A stretch of 64,000 nt of DNA. It comes from Actinacidiphila guanduensis (lineage in GTDB: Bacteria > Actinomycetota > Actinomycetes > Streptomycetales > Streptomycetaceae). The notes under the pieces were generated by a model that ran no database searches, was not told the origin of the DNA, and saw only the letters and a program-made list of their open reading frames with translations. This document shows positions 36,875 through 43,681 of the stretch, piece by piece; the first letter of the stretch is position 1, and each line of letters starts with the position of its first letter. Where the stretch lies: positions 204,204-268,203 of the forward strand of contig NZ_FNIE01000012.1 in NCBI RefSeq assembly GCF_900103985.1. The letters are read 5' to 3'. The position numbers were made by a program, and so were the translations under genes.

Positions 36875-39800
36875 CGGACGTTCTCCTTCTCGGGGTCGGG
36901 GTGGGCGGATGCGGGGCCGGCGACTGCAACAGCAGTACCGAGGGGACACGGGGCCCGAAGCCGAGCCGCAGCAACTCGTGCCCGATGCCGGCCAGACCGG
37001 TCAGCAGCCCCGGGCTGCTGACCGAGTCGGGCGTCCCGCAGCGCGGACCGAACCGGTCCAGTGCGGACAGTAGCGCGGCAGCGCGGGGCAGGGCCGCGCC
37101 GGGGCCCGCGCTGCCCGGGCCGGTCGCGGCGAGAAGCAGGTCGAGGGCGCCGGCCTCTCCGTGGCACAGGCTGTGGTCGCCCGCGGTCGGAGCGGCGGAC
37201 CGCTCGACCACGTCATTCAGCAGCCCGGTCAACTCGGGGACGTCCGCCGCGGGCCCGCTGTCGGCGATCGCCAGCGCGGCGCCTGACGCTTCGTCGCACC
37301 AGCCGGTCCCGACCGGGGCCGTCGCGCACCGGGCCGCCGCGGTGCGCAGCGTCGCCAGGCCGGCTGAAGCGTGCCCGGGGCCGCCGCCGGCCGCGGCGAA
37401 CCGCAGCAGCGCCCACCCCACGCCGGCGGCCCCGGTGCTGAAGCCGCCGGCAGGCAGGCCCCCGGGTGCCTGGGCGGCGAGCCGGTCGGCGCAGGCCCGG
37501 GCGGTGCGGGCGGCCGTCGCCGACCCCGTGGCCTGCTGTACGGCGAGCATCGCCGCCAGGCAGCCGGCGTCGCCGTCGAGGACCCCGGGCTGCGCGTCGG
37601 CGCCGGCCGCGGCCGTGGCCGCGGCGGCCAGGTCCACGGCCGTGGCGGCCCAGCCGGCCACCTCCGTGTCGTCCAGCAGGCCGGCGAGCAGGGTGAGCGC
37701 GTAGGCGATGCCGCCCAGGCCCGCGAAGCCCGCGCCGACGGCGTGCAGGTCGGCCGGCCGGCCGGCCAGCGAGGCGAGCAGATCCGGCAGCGGGGCCAGC
37801 GCGCGTCGCGCGACCGAGGTGTACCGCTCGGTGCCGGTGAGGTCGGCGAGCTGCGCCAGGAAGAGCGCCGTGCCGCAGTAGCCGTGGGGCAGCCCCGCGC
37901 CCTGTGGCCGGACCGCCCAGATCCGGTCGTCCAGGGGCTCCAGGCACAGCCAGTTGACGCGTCGGCCGTCGTCCTGCGCGCGGGCCAGGATGCGGTCGGC
38001 GATGCCGCAGGCGGCGAAGAGCATCCGTTCGGCGTCGGGCACGGTGGCGGCAGGCTGGCCGGGCGGCGCGGCGGAGGTGCGCGGTCCGTTGCCGCGGCGG
38101 CGGGTCGCAAGTGTCGCGCGGATCACCCACTCCTGGTCGAAGCGATCCGTGTCGCCCATCATGGCGACGCGGTGCTCGGCACGGGCCAGGCCGCACTCGG
38201 CGACCAGGCCGTCGACCGTCAACGGGCCGATCGCCAGGTCCGTCGCCCCGGGGGAGCAGACGGCCACGGGTACGTCACCCGCCCACAGTTCGGCCAGTTC
38301 GGCGCCCGACAGGGTGCGCAGCCCCTGGCCGCCGGCCGAGTCGCGCCACAGCACGTCGAAGAGCCGCTCCCGGTCCAGGGCTTCGCGCAGTACGTCCGGA
38401 TGGGTGGACTCGTCCAGCAGGTTCGCGTACCAGCGGGTGGGGCGTAGTACCGCCCGCGTCACGTCCCGCGTGAAGCGGGCGAGCAGGCCGCCGGGGCCGA
38501 TCAGTTCCGTACGGTGTCCGGCGATCGCGTCGTAGCCCGCCCGGAAGCCGGCGACCAGCGGCTCCACGTGGAGCGAGGGATCGGCTTCCGCGTCGCGCAG
38601 CCGGGGCCGGTTCGCCGAGCCGCGGAACATCCCGACGGTCCTGACCAGGCGCATGGTGTCCGTTCCCGGTGCCGACCAGCCGGTCACCTCCTCAGGCAGC
38701 GGGGTGTCCCGGTCGCCGCCGAGGCCGGAGATGTCCAACGCGCCGTGTTCGCCGACCAGGAAGAGCGGCAGGAGCGCGGTCCGCGCGACCGACGCCGTCA
38801 GCGCCGCCTGCGCCGGGTCCGCGCAGGCGTGCCGGTGCAGTTCGGGATGGAAGAGCGTCTCCAGGTCCACCAGGACGGGCTGGTCCGCGCTGGCGACCAG
38901 GTTCTCGAAGTGCATGTCGGTGGCGCCGAGCGCGTGGATCAGCGCCAGCAACGCGCCGAGCCGCCAGTAGAAGCGCTGCACGTCGGCCGGGCCCGCGCAC
39001 GGTGCGGCTGGGGCGTACTCCACCCAGCCGTAGCCCGGTCGGCCGAGAACGGCCAGACGGCGCAGGTCCAGGCCGGCCAGGTGGGAGTTGAGCCAGCCGC
39101 AGGCGTCGTTGAAGTGCTCGTGCACGCTCAGCGGGCGGGGCTTGAACACGACTTTGGCGCCGTGCTCGAAGGACAGTACGGCGACCGCCCGGCCGCCTTG
39201 GTGCCGGTCGCCGGCGCTTGTGTCCACCTGGACCAGCCGGCCGGGGTCGACGCCGGCGAGGAGCTTTTCGACCACGTCGGCCCGGTCGTCGGCGAAACGC
39301 CCGAGCAACTCGTTCCACGCGTTCACGGCCTGGTCGCAGCACTGCGCCAGCAGCCTGGCCAGGACCGGGTACTCGGTGACCAGGGCGCGCAGCGCGGACC
39401 GCGCGGAAGCCTGTCGGACGAAGTCGCAGAACCGCAGTTCCGCAGTGTCGCCGCGCAACTGCCCGCGTTCCCGGAGGACGTTGAGTTCCAGCACCAGGGT
39501 CCGGCGGGCGAGCTGCACCAGCGCCCTGCCCAACCGGTCGGTGAAACAGTCCCTGACCGCCGCCAGGTCGGCCGGCCCGTCGGTACCGCGCCGGCCGATG
39601 GTCATCAGCAGCCGCTCGGCCGCCGCCTCGGTGAACGGCGCGAGCACCGCGGCGAAGCCCGCCGACCAGGAGCCGACGGCAGGCAACGGCGGGTCGAGCG
39701 GAGCCCGCGCCAGCGCGTCCTCGACCGTGGCGACCCACGCGGGCCTGCCGATCCTGCCGGCCAGGGCCGCGGGCTCCTCGGCGAGCAGGGCGCTCAGCCC

Positions 39801-39968
39801 CTCCTCGTCCAGCCCGGTGTCCGCCAGCCGGGTCCGCAGCAGCGCGGGCGAGGAGTACGCGGACTGCCACGTCCGGGCCGGGTCGGCGGTGCCGGCGGGC
39901 GTCGGAGGTGGCGGCAGACGCTCGGCGAGAGCCACGCCGCCGACCCACCAGGTCTGCGGATCCATCAT
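36810..39968 (-). CDS. Class II lanthipeptide synthetase LanM (intact dehydratase and cyclase)
   Basis: 1052 residues, normal LanM length. The dehydratase (DUF4135) half contains VFKPRPLSVHEHFND, GATDMHFENLVA with the kinase-like Asp/His/Asn, PVLVDLETLFHPEL, and TRAVLRPTRWY holding the Arg and Thr used in elimination. The C-terminal LanC-like half keeps all three zinc ligands: Cys891 in GWCDEASG, and Cys935 and His936 in SLCHGEAG; it ends in LLTGLAGIGHELLRLG. The enzyme phosphorylates and eliminates Ser/Thr and adds Cys thiols to close thioether rings. Its only adjacent candidate substrate on this strand lacks Cys. Action on the divergent twin precursors is possible. Confidence 0.9.
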   Translation of the reverse strand: MMDPQTWWVGGVALAERLPPPPTPAGTADPARTWQSAYSSPALLRTRLADTGLDEEGLSALLAEEPAALAGRIGRPAWVATVEDALARAPLDPPLPAVGSWSAGFAAVLAPFTEAAAERLLMTIGRRGTDGPADLAAVRDCFTDRLGRALVQLARRTLVLELNVLRERGQLRGDTAELRFCDFVRQASARSALRALVTEYPVLARLLAQCCDQAVNAWNELLGRFADDRADVVEKLLAGVDPGRLVQVDTSAGDRHQGGRAVAVLSFEHGAKVVFKPRPLSVHEHFNDACGWLNSHLAGLDLRRLAVLGRPGYGWVEYAPAAPCAGPADVQRFYWRLGALLALIHALGATDMHFENLVASADQPVLVDLETLFHPELHRHACADPAQAALTASVARTALLPLFLVGEHGALDISGLGGDRDTPLPEEVTGWSAPGTDTMRLVRTVGMFRGSANRPRLRDAEADPSLHVEPLVAGFRAGYDAIAGHRTELIGPGGLLARFTRDVTRAVLRPTRWYANLLDESTHPDVLREALDRERLFDVLWRDSAGGQGLRTLSGAELAELWAGDVPVAVCSPGATDLAIGPLTVDGLVAECGLARAEHRVAMMGDTDRFDQEWVIRATLATRRRGNGPRTSAAPPGQPAATVPDAERMLFAACGIADRILARAQDDGRRVNWLCLEPLDDRIWAVRPQGAGLPHGYCGTALFLAQLADLTGTERYTSVARRALAPLPDLLASLAGRPADLHAVGAGFAGLGGIAYALTLLAGLLDDTEVAGWAATAVDLAAAATAAAGADAQPGVLDGDAGCLAAMLAVQQATGSATAARTARACADRLAAQAPGGLPAGGFSTGAAGVGWALLRFAAAGGGPGHASAGLATLRTAAARCATAPVGTGWCDEASGAALAIADSGPAADVPELTGLLNDVVERSAAPTAGDHSLCHGEAGALDLLLAATGPGSAGPGAALPRAAALLSALDRFGPRCGTPDSVSSPGLLTGLAGIGHELLRLGFGPRVPSVLLLQSPAPHPPTPTPRRRTSDERQPPRQRLEEPGRPRRGRL

Positions 39969-39997
39969 GCCCGCGATCGTGCCACTGGCGGCCCGCG

Positions 39998-40089
39998 CTT
40001 CCTATGGGGGCCGGCCCCCATATTCCGGCGGGAGCGGGGCCCGCGGCCGGCCGGCGCGGCGGAATACGGGGGCCGGTCCCCATAGGAAG
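39998..40089. promoter_or_regulatory. Large inverted repeat in the divergent lanM / precursor promoter region
   Basis: Two 30-bp arms (39998-40027 and 40060-40089) are inverted repeats matching at 28 of 30 positions. Each arm is itself a dyad: 40003-40022 is a perfect 20-bp palindrome with a GGGGGCCGGCCCCC core, and 40065-40084 is the same with two changes. The palindrome centres are 62 bp apart, about six helical turns. The 328-bp region 39969-40296 contains no gene and separates lanM (minus) from the twin precursors (plus). It looks like a paired operator controlling both arms of the island; an extended hairpin acting as terminator is an alternative. Confidence 0.6.
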
Positions 40090-40296
40090 CCGGTGCGCGG
40101 CGGCCGATGCTCGGAGCACCCCGACGACGGTCTCGGTGCGGCCGAGCACGGAGGCGGTCGGCCGGAGCCCGGCGCCGCCCCGGAACGCCCTGCCGAGGAC
40201 GGCGCGGGCACGCCCCGGGGGATGGGCGCGCGGGAGACCGTTTTCCCCGCTCGGACCATGCGGTCCGGGCTCCTCTTGTCACAGATGGGATGTGCG

Positions 40297-40599
40297 ATGA
40301 GCGAGGTTCAACTGAGTTCGGAGGAACGGCGCCGGTTCGGTGCCCTGGTGGCGCAGGTGTGGAGCGACAGCGACCTCGCGGCGCGCTACGCCTCCGAGCC
40401 GCTGGTCGTCCTGGCCGAGCACGGCATCGTGTCGGCGGAGCCGCTGGAGGTGCCGGCTGCGCCGGTGGAGGAGATCGACGACGAGGCGCTGGGCCTGCTC
40501 AGCGCGGTCGGCGGTCTCGCGCCCGCCTGCTGCGGGTCGGCGAGCTCCGTCTCGTGCCCCGGCTGCACGGCGAGCACTTTCGGCTGCGGCAACTGCTGA
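40297..40599 (+). CDS. NHLP-type RiPP precursor peptide A1 (100 residues)
   Basis: ATG at 40297 preceded by ATGGGATGTGCG; an in-frame ATG at 40285 is possible. The leader is nitrile-hydratase-alpha-like (NHLP): SSEERRRFGALVAQVWSDSD, LAARYASEPLVVLAEHGI. It ends with IDDEALGLLSAVGG, where Gly72-Gly73 is the expected C39 peptidase site. The predicted core, residues 74-100, starts LAPACCGSASS and ends TFGCGNC. It has six Cys (78, 79, 87, 90, 97, 100) plus five Ser and two Thr. This composition suits azole formation by the cluster's YcaO/SagB and dehydration by LanM. It is the first gene of the plus-strand operon. Confidence 0.9.
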   Translation: MSEVQLSSEERRRFGALVAQVWSDSDLAARYASEPLVVLAEHGIVSAEPLEVPAAPVEEIDDEALGLLSAVGGLAPACCGSASSVSCPGCTASTFGCGNC

Positions 40600-40613
40600 G
40601 TCACATCGCTGCG

Positions 40614-40659
40614 CCGGGGGTCGGACGGGGAGCCCCTGTGCTCCCCGTCCGACCCCCGG
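40614..40659 (+). terminator. Strong hairpin between the two precursor genes
   Basis: A perfect 20-bp GC stem (40614-40633 with 40640-40659) with a 6-nt loop, CCCTGT, starts 15 nt after the A1 stop. Placed behind the first precursor it should act as a partial terminator or mRNA 3' stabiliser, giving far more A1 message than message for downstream enzymes. Confidence 0.85.
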
Positions 40660-40789
40660 GCCCCGGAACCCCGACGCCCAGGGCGGCACGGGTTCGTAGG
40701 ACACGGATCACCGCTCGCTGTGTGTGCCGGTCCTCCCCCTGCCCGGACCGAGCGCGGTCCGGGCGTCCCCGCCACAGATGGGATGCGCG

Positions 40790-41077
40790 ATGAGCGAAGT
40801 CCGACTCACTTCCGAGGAACGGCGCCGGTTCGGCGCACTGGTGGCCGATGTGTGGAACGACGGCGACCTCGCGGCGCGCTACGCGGCCGAGCCGCTGGCG
40901 GTGCTCGCTGAGCGCGGCATCGTGTCGGCGGAGCCGCTGGAGGTGCCGGCTGCTCCGGTGGAGGAGATCGACGACGAGGCGCTGGGCCTGCTCAGCGCGG
41001 TCGGCGGTCTCGCGCCCGCCTGCTGCAGCTCGGCGACGACCATCGCCTGCATCGGCTGTGTCATGACGGCCTGCTGA
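40790..41077 (+). CDS. NHLP-type RiPP precursor peptide A2 (95 residues)
   Basis: ATG at 40790 in the same CAGATGGGATG-GCG context as A1. The leader differs from A1 at only about eight positions in the first 42 residues, and residues 43-79 are identical, through the GG site to LAPACC. The core then diverges: SSATTIACIGCVMTAC. It has five Cys (78, 79, 87, 90, 95), two Ser and three Thr. Near-identical DNA in the leader points to a recent tandem duplication with diversification confined to the core, as in two-component or combinatorial RiPP systems. Both peptides should be recognised by the same enzymes. Confidence 0.9.
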   Translation: MSEVRLTSEERRRFGALVADVWNDGDLAARYAAEPLAVLAERGIVSAEPLEVPAAPVEEIDDEALGLLSAVGGLAPACCSSATTIACIGCVMTAC

Positions 41078-41092
41078 CCGGCGGCACATCAC

Positions 41093-41122
41093 GGTCGGAC
41101 GTGGGCCGCCCCGCGTCCGACC
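41093..41122 (+). terminator. Hairpin between precursor A2 and the P450 gene
   Basis: GGTCGGACG (41093-41101) pairs with CGTCCGACC (41114-41122), with an inner GGG/CCC pairing. The outer arm shares GGTCGGACG with the hairpin behind A1, so each precursor is followed by a related stem. Ribosome site TTAGGAG of the P450 follows at 41136. Probably an attenuator lowering enzyme expression relative to precursors. Confidence 0.7.
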
Positions 41123-41148
41123 ACCTCACGCGCAGTTAGGAGTGATCG

Positions 41149-42624
41149 ATGGCGGGCACGGCGAACACCGAAGGCAGCCGGGCGAGTTCGAGGGACGGGG
41201 CGGGTACGGACGGTGGTGCGGGTGCGGCTGTCGGCCCTGCCGCCGCGGCCAACACGGTCGTTCCGGGTGACGACGCCGAACGGCGGCACGCGGTCGGCGA
41301 GATCATGGCACGGTTGCGGGGAGACCGCGCCCCGGTGGGCGGGACCTTCCACCGCACGCCCGCCGAACTGGCCCGCATCGCACCGGTGGTGGCCGTCGCG
41401 CCCGGTCTGACCGTGGTCACCGCAGCGCGCGAGGCGCGGGCGCTGCTCGCGGACCCGCGGCTGCTCGTCGGCTCCGACGAACCCGCCGTGCCCGCCGTAC
41501 GGGTCAGCCCCGTCGGCGAGATCGACGCGCTCTACCACGCCATGTTCAGCCTTCAGGACGGCGCGTCGCACGCGCGGCTGCGCCAGGTGGTCGCGCCGTA
41601 CTTCTCACTTGGAGCGGCGCAGGCGACGGAACCCGCGATCACCGCGCTTGTCGAGCGGACCTGGGACGAGGCCGTGTCGGCGGGCTCCGGCTCCGTTTCC
41701 GCGGCGGGCGCGACCGAATCCGGATCCGAAGGCGCGTCCGGCCCTGTGGCCGCCGAACACGAGCCGGCACCGGCCGGGTTCGACCTCGTCGCGGCCTTCG
41801 CGGACCCGCTGCCGATCCGGCTGGCCCGCACGACGATGGGGCTGCCCGTCGAGGACGAGCCGCAACTCATGTCGTGGGCGCGGCTGTTGCGCGACCAGCT
41901 CAGCCCACAGCAGACCGGCGGCGTGGCACCCGACGTCGAGCGGGCCGCCGTGGCCGGGACGGCCCGACTGCGCGGGTACGCCGAGCGCGCTATCGCCGAG
42001 GCGGCCGACGGCCCGCTCCATGCGATCGCGGCGGCCTCGCGCGCGGGAAACATCCGACCGCACGAAGCCGTGGGGCTGTTCGTGCTGCTCCTCGTCAATG
42101 GTCTGGAGACGCTGAGCCAGGCCCTGGTGCAGGCCGTACGTGTGGTCGCCGCGGACCCGGCGTGGCTCGCGGCCGTGCGCGCGCGACCGGCCACCGCCCT
42201 CGACGCGTTCCGCGCCGCCCTGCGCACAGAACCGCCGCTGCGCATGCTGGCCCGGCGGGCCGGCTGCCCCGTCACCATCGGCGGCAGCCGACTGGCCCTC
42301 GGCGGGACCGCCGTCGTCCTGCTGGCCGCCGCGGTCGCCGAGGACGCCGAGCGCGCCCCGGGCCCGCCCGGAGCACCGGGCCCCCGGGCCCGGCAGGACG
42401 GCGCGCTGGCCTACGGGCACGGCAAGCACGTCTGCCTCGGCCGCCATCACGCAGATCTCGTCGGGGCGGCTGTGTTGCGCCATCTTGCCGCCCGCTGCGC
42501 CCGGGTGGACCTGCTCCCTGGAGCGAGGCCGCACCGGCACGTCCCTGTGAACGGCTACGCGTACCTCCCCGTACGCCCGGTCCCGCACGCCGCTGACCCC
42601 TTTACCCGCGAACGGAGTGCCTGA
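41149..42624 (+). CDS. Cytochrome P450, RiPP tailoring, lacking the ExxR glutamate
   Basis: 491 residues; ATG at 41149 behind TTAGGAG. The heme ligand is Cys429 in LAYGHGKHVCLGRHHADL. The I-helix has VNGLETLSQAL, a variant of the usual AGxET, and HARLRQVVAPYF matches the C-helix motif. The K-helix reads AFRAALRTEPPL: the position of the normally near-invariant ExxR Glu is Ala356. The N-terminus (~40 residues) and a loop at ~178-210 are low-complexity insertions. It probably oxidises the modified peptide. Loss of ExxR is known in a few actinobacterial P450 groups, so it need not be inactive. Confidence 0.88.
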   Translation: MAGTANTEGSRASSRDGAGTDGGAGAAVGPAAAANTVVPGDDAERRHAVGEIMARLRGDRAPVGGTFHRTPAELARIAPVVAVAPGLTVVTAAREARALLADPRLLVGSDEPAVPAVRVSPVGEIDALYHAMFSLQDGASHARLRQVVAPYFSLGAAQATEPAITALVERTWDEAVSAGSGSVSAAGATESGSEGASGPVAAEHEPAPAGFDLVAAFADPLPIRLARTTMGLPVEDEPQLMSWARLLRDQLSPQQTGGVAPDVERAAVAGTARLRGYAERAIAEAADGPLHAIAAASRAGNIRPHEAVGLFVLLLVNGLETLSQALVQAVRVVAADPAWLAAVRARPATALDAFRAALRTEPPLRMLARRAGCPVTIGGSRLALGGTAVVLLAAAVAEDAERAPGPPGAPGPRARQDGALAYGHGKHVCLGRHHADLVGAAVLRHLAARCARVDLLPGARPHRHVPVNGYAYLPVRPVPHAADPFTRERSA

Positions 42625-42625
42625 T

Positions 42626-43681
42626 ATGGCCGATACGGCCGATACGGCCGAGAAGGGGCTGCCCGTCCTCCCACCCGCGCCGGACGATGCCCGGTCCGGG
42701 CGGGTCCTGGCGCCCGGACGACCGGCAGGACGGGCGGAGCCGCCGCCCCGCCGCTCCGACGCGACCGACGGTGCCGAGCGCCCCGTAACCGCCGCGGACG
42801 GGGTCGACGGCGCCCTCCGTTCCGAACCGGACCCGCACACAGGCCAGGACCTCGCCGGCGACCCGGACGAAGACCTGGACGACGACACCGACGCCGCGGC
42901 GGACAGACGCCTCGCCCTCGCCGCCCGCACCGCCGGGGAACGGATCCGGCTGGTGCCGAGCGGCTACGCCCTGGCCCTGAGCATGATCCTGGTCGCGCTG
43001 TTCGGCCTGGTGAGCTGGTCGGTGTTCGGAACCGTGCCCAGCTCCGTGCACCTCACCGGCGTCCTCGTGCACGGCGACGGCCCGAGCCCGGTGCCCGCGC
43101 CCGCCGCCGGAACCGTTGTCAGTGTCGCGGTGCGGCCCGGACAGGCGGTGCGGCGCGGCGAGAAGGTCGCCGTCGTGCAGACCGCGTCCGGGCGCCGCAG
43201 CCCCGTCACGGCGACCGCCGAGGGCACAGTGCTCGGCGTGGTGTCCGCGCCCGGCACGGCGGTGGCGCCGGGGACGCCGGTCGTGTCGGTCGACCTCAGC
43301 GACGGCGGCCTCACCGGCTGGCTCTTCGTCAGGGCCGACCGGGGCTACCCGGCTGCCGCCGGTTCCTCCGTGACCGCGCGGCTGTCCTCGGGCGACTCCG
43401 TGGTCACCGTGGACGGCACGGTCCGCGGCATCGGGAGCTATCCGATGACCGGGAGCGAGATCAGCCGCATGCTCGGCGGCCTGCCCGCTCGGCTCGCCGT
43501 GTCCGGTGACGGACCGTACCGGCTGGTCACCGTGTCGATGCGGGCCCTCGGCGTGACCGGCTCCGCGCACCTGGCGCTGAGCGGTCAGGAGTCCTCCGAG
43601 GTCCCCGCGCTCATCCCGCTGGTCGCCGACGTGCGCACCGGGTCCGTACGGCCGATCGACGCGCTGGTGGGGGGCCACTGA
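42626..43681 (+). CDS. HlyD-type secretion adaptor of an NHLM export system
   Basis: 351 residues; ATG at 42626 with GGAG 8 nt upstream, next to the P450 stop. A long acidic, disordered N-terminus (~95 residues) precedes one TM helix (YALALSMILVALFGLVSWSV). A biotinyl/lipoyl-like beta domain follows: PSPVPAPAAGTVVSVAVRPG, QAVRRGEKVAVVQTASG and ATAEGTVLGVVSAPGTAVAP. The coiled-coil hairpin of long HlyD proteins is missing, as expected for Gram-positive NHLM bacteriocin adaptors. It should link the two ABC proteins encoded next. It ends one base into the next gene's ATG. Confidence 0.85.
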   Translation: MADTADTAEKGLPVLPPAPDDARSGRVLAPGRPAGRAEPPPRRSDATDGAERPVTAADGVDGALRSEPDPHTGQDLAGDPDEDLDDDTDAAADRRLALAARTAGERIRLVPSGYALALSMILVALFGLVSWSVFGTVPSSVHLTGVLVHGDGPSPVPAPAAGTVVSVAVRPGQAVRRGEKVAVVQTASGRRSPVTATAEGTVLGVVSAPGTAVAPGTPVVSVDLSDGGLTGWLFVRADRGYPAAAGSSVTARLSSGDSVVTVDGTVRGIGSYPMTGSEISRMLGGLPARLAVSGDGPYRLVTVSMRALGVTGSAHLALSGQESSEVPALIPLVADVRTGSVRPIDALVGGH

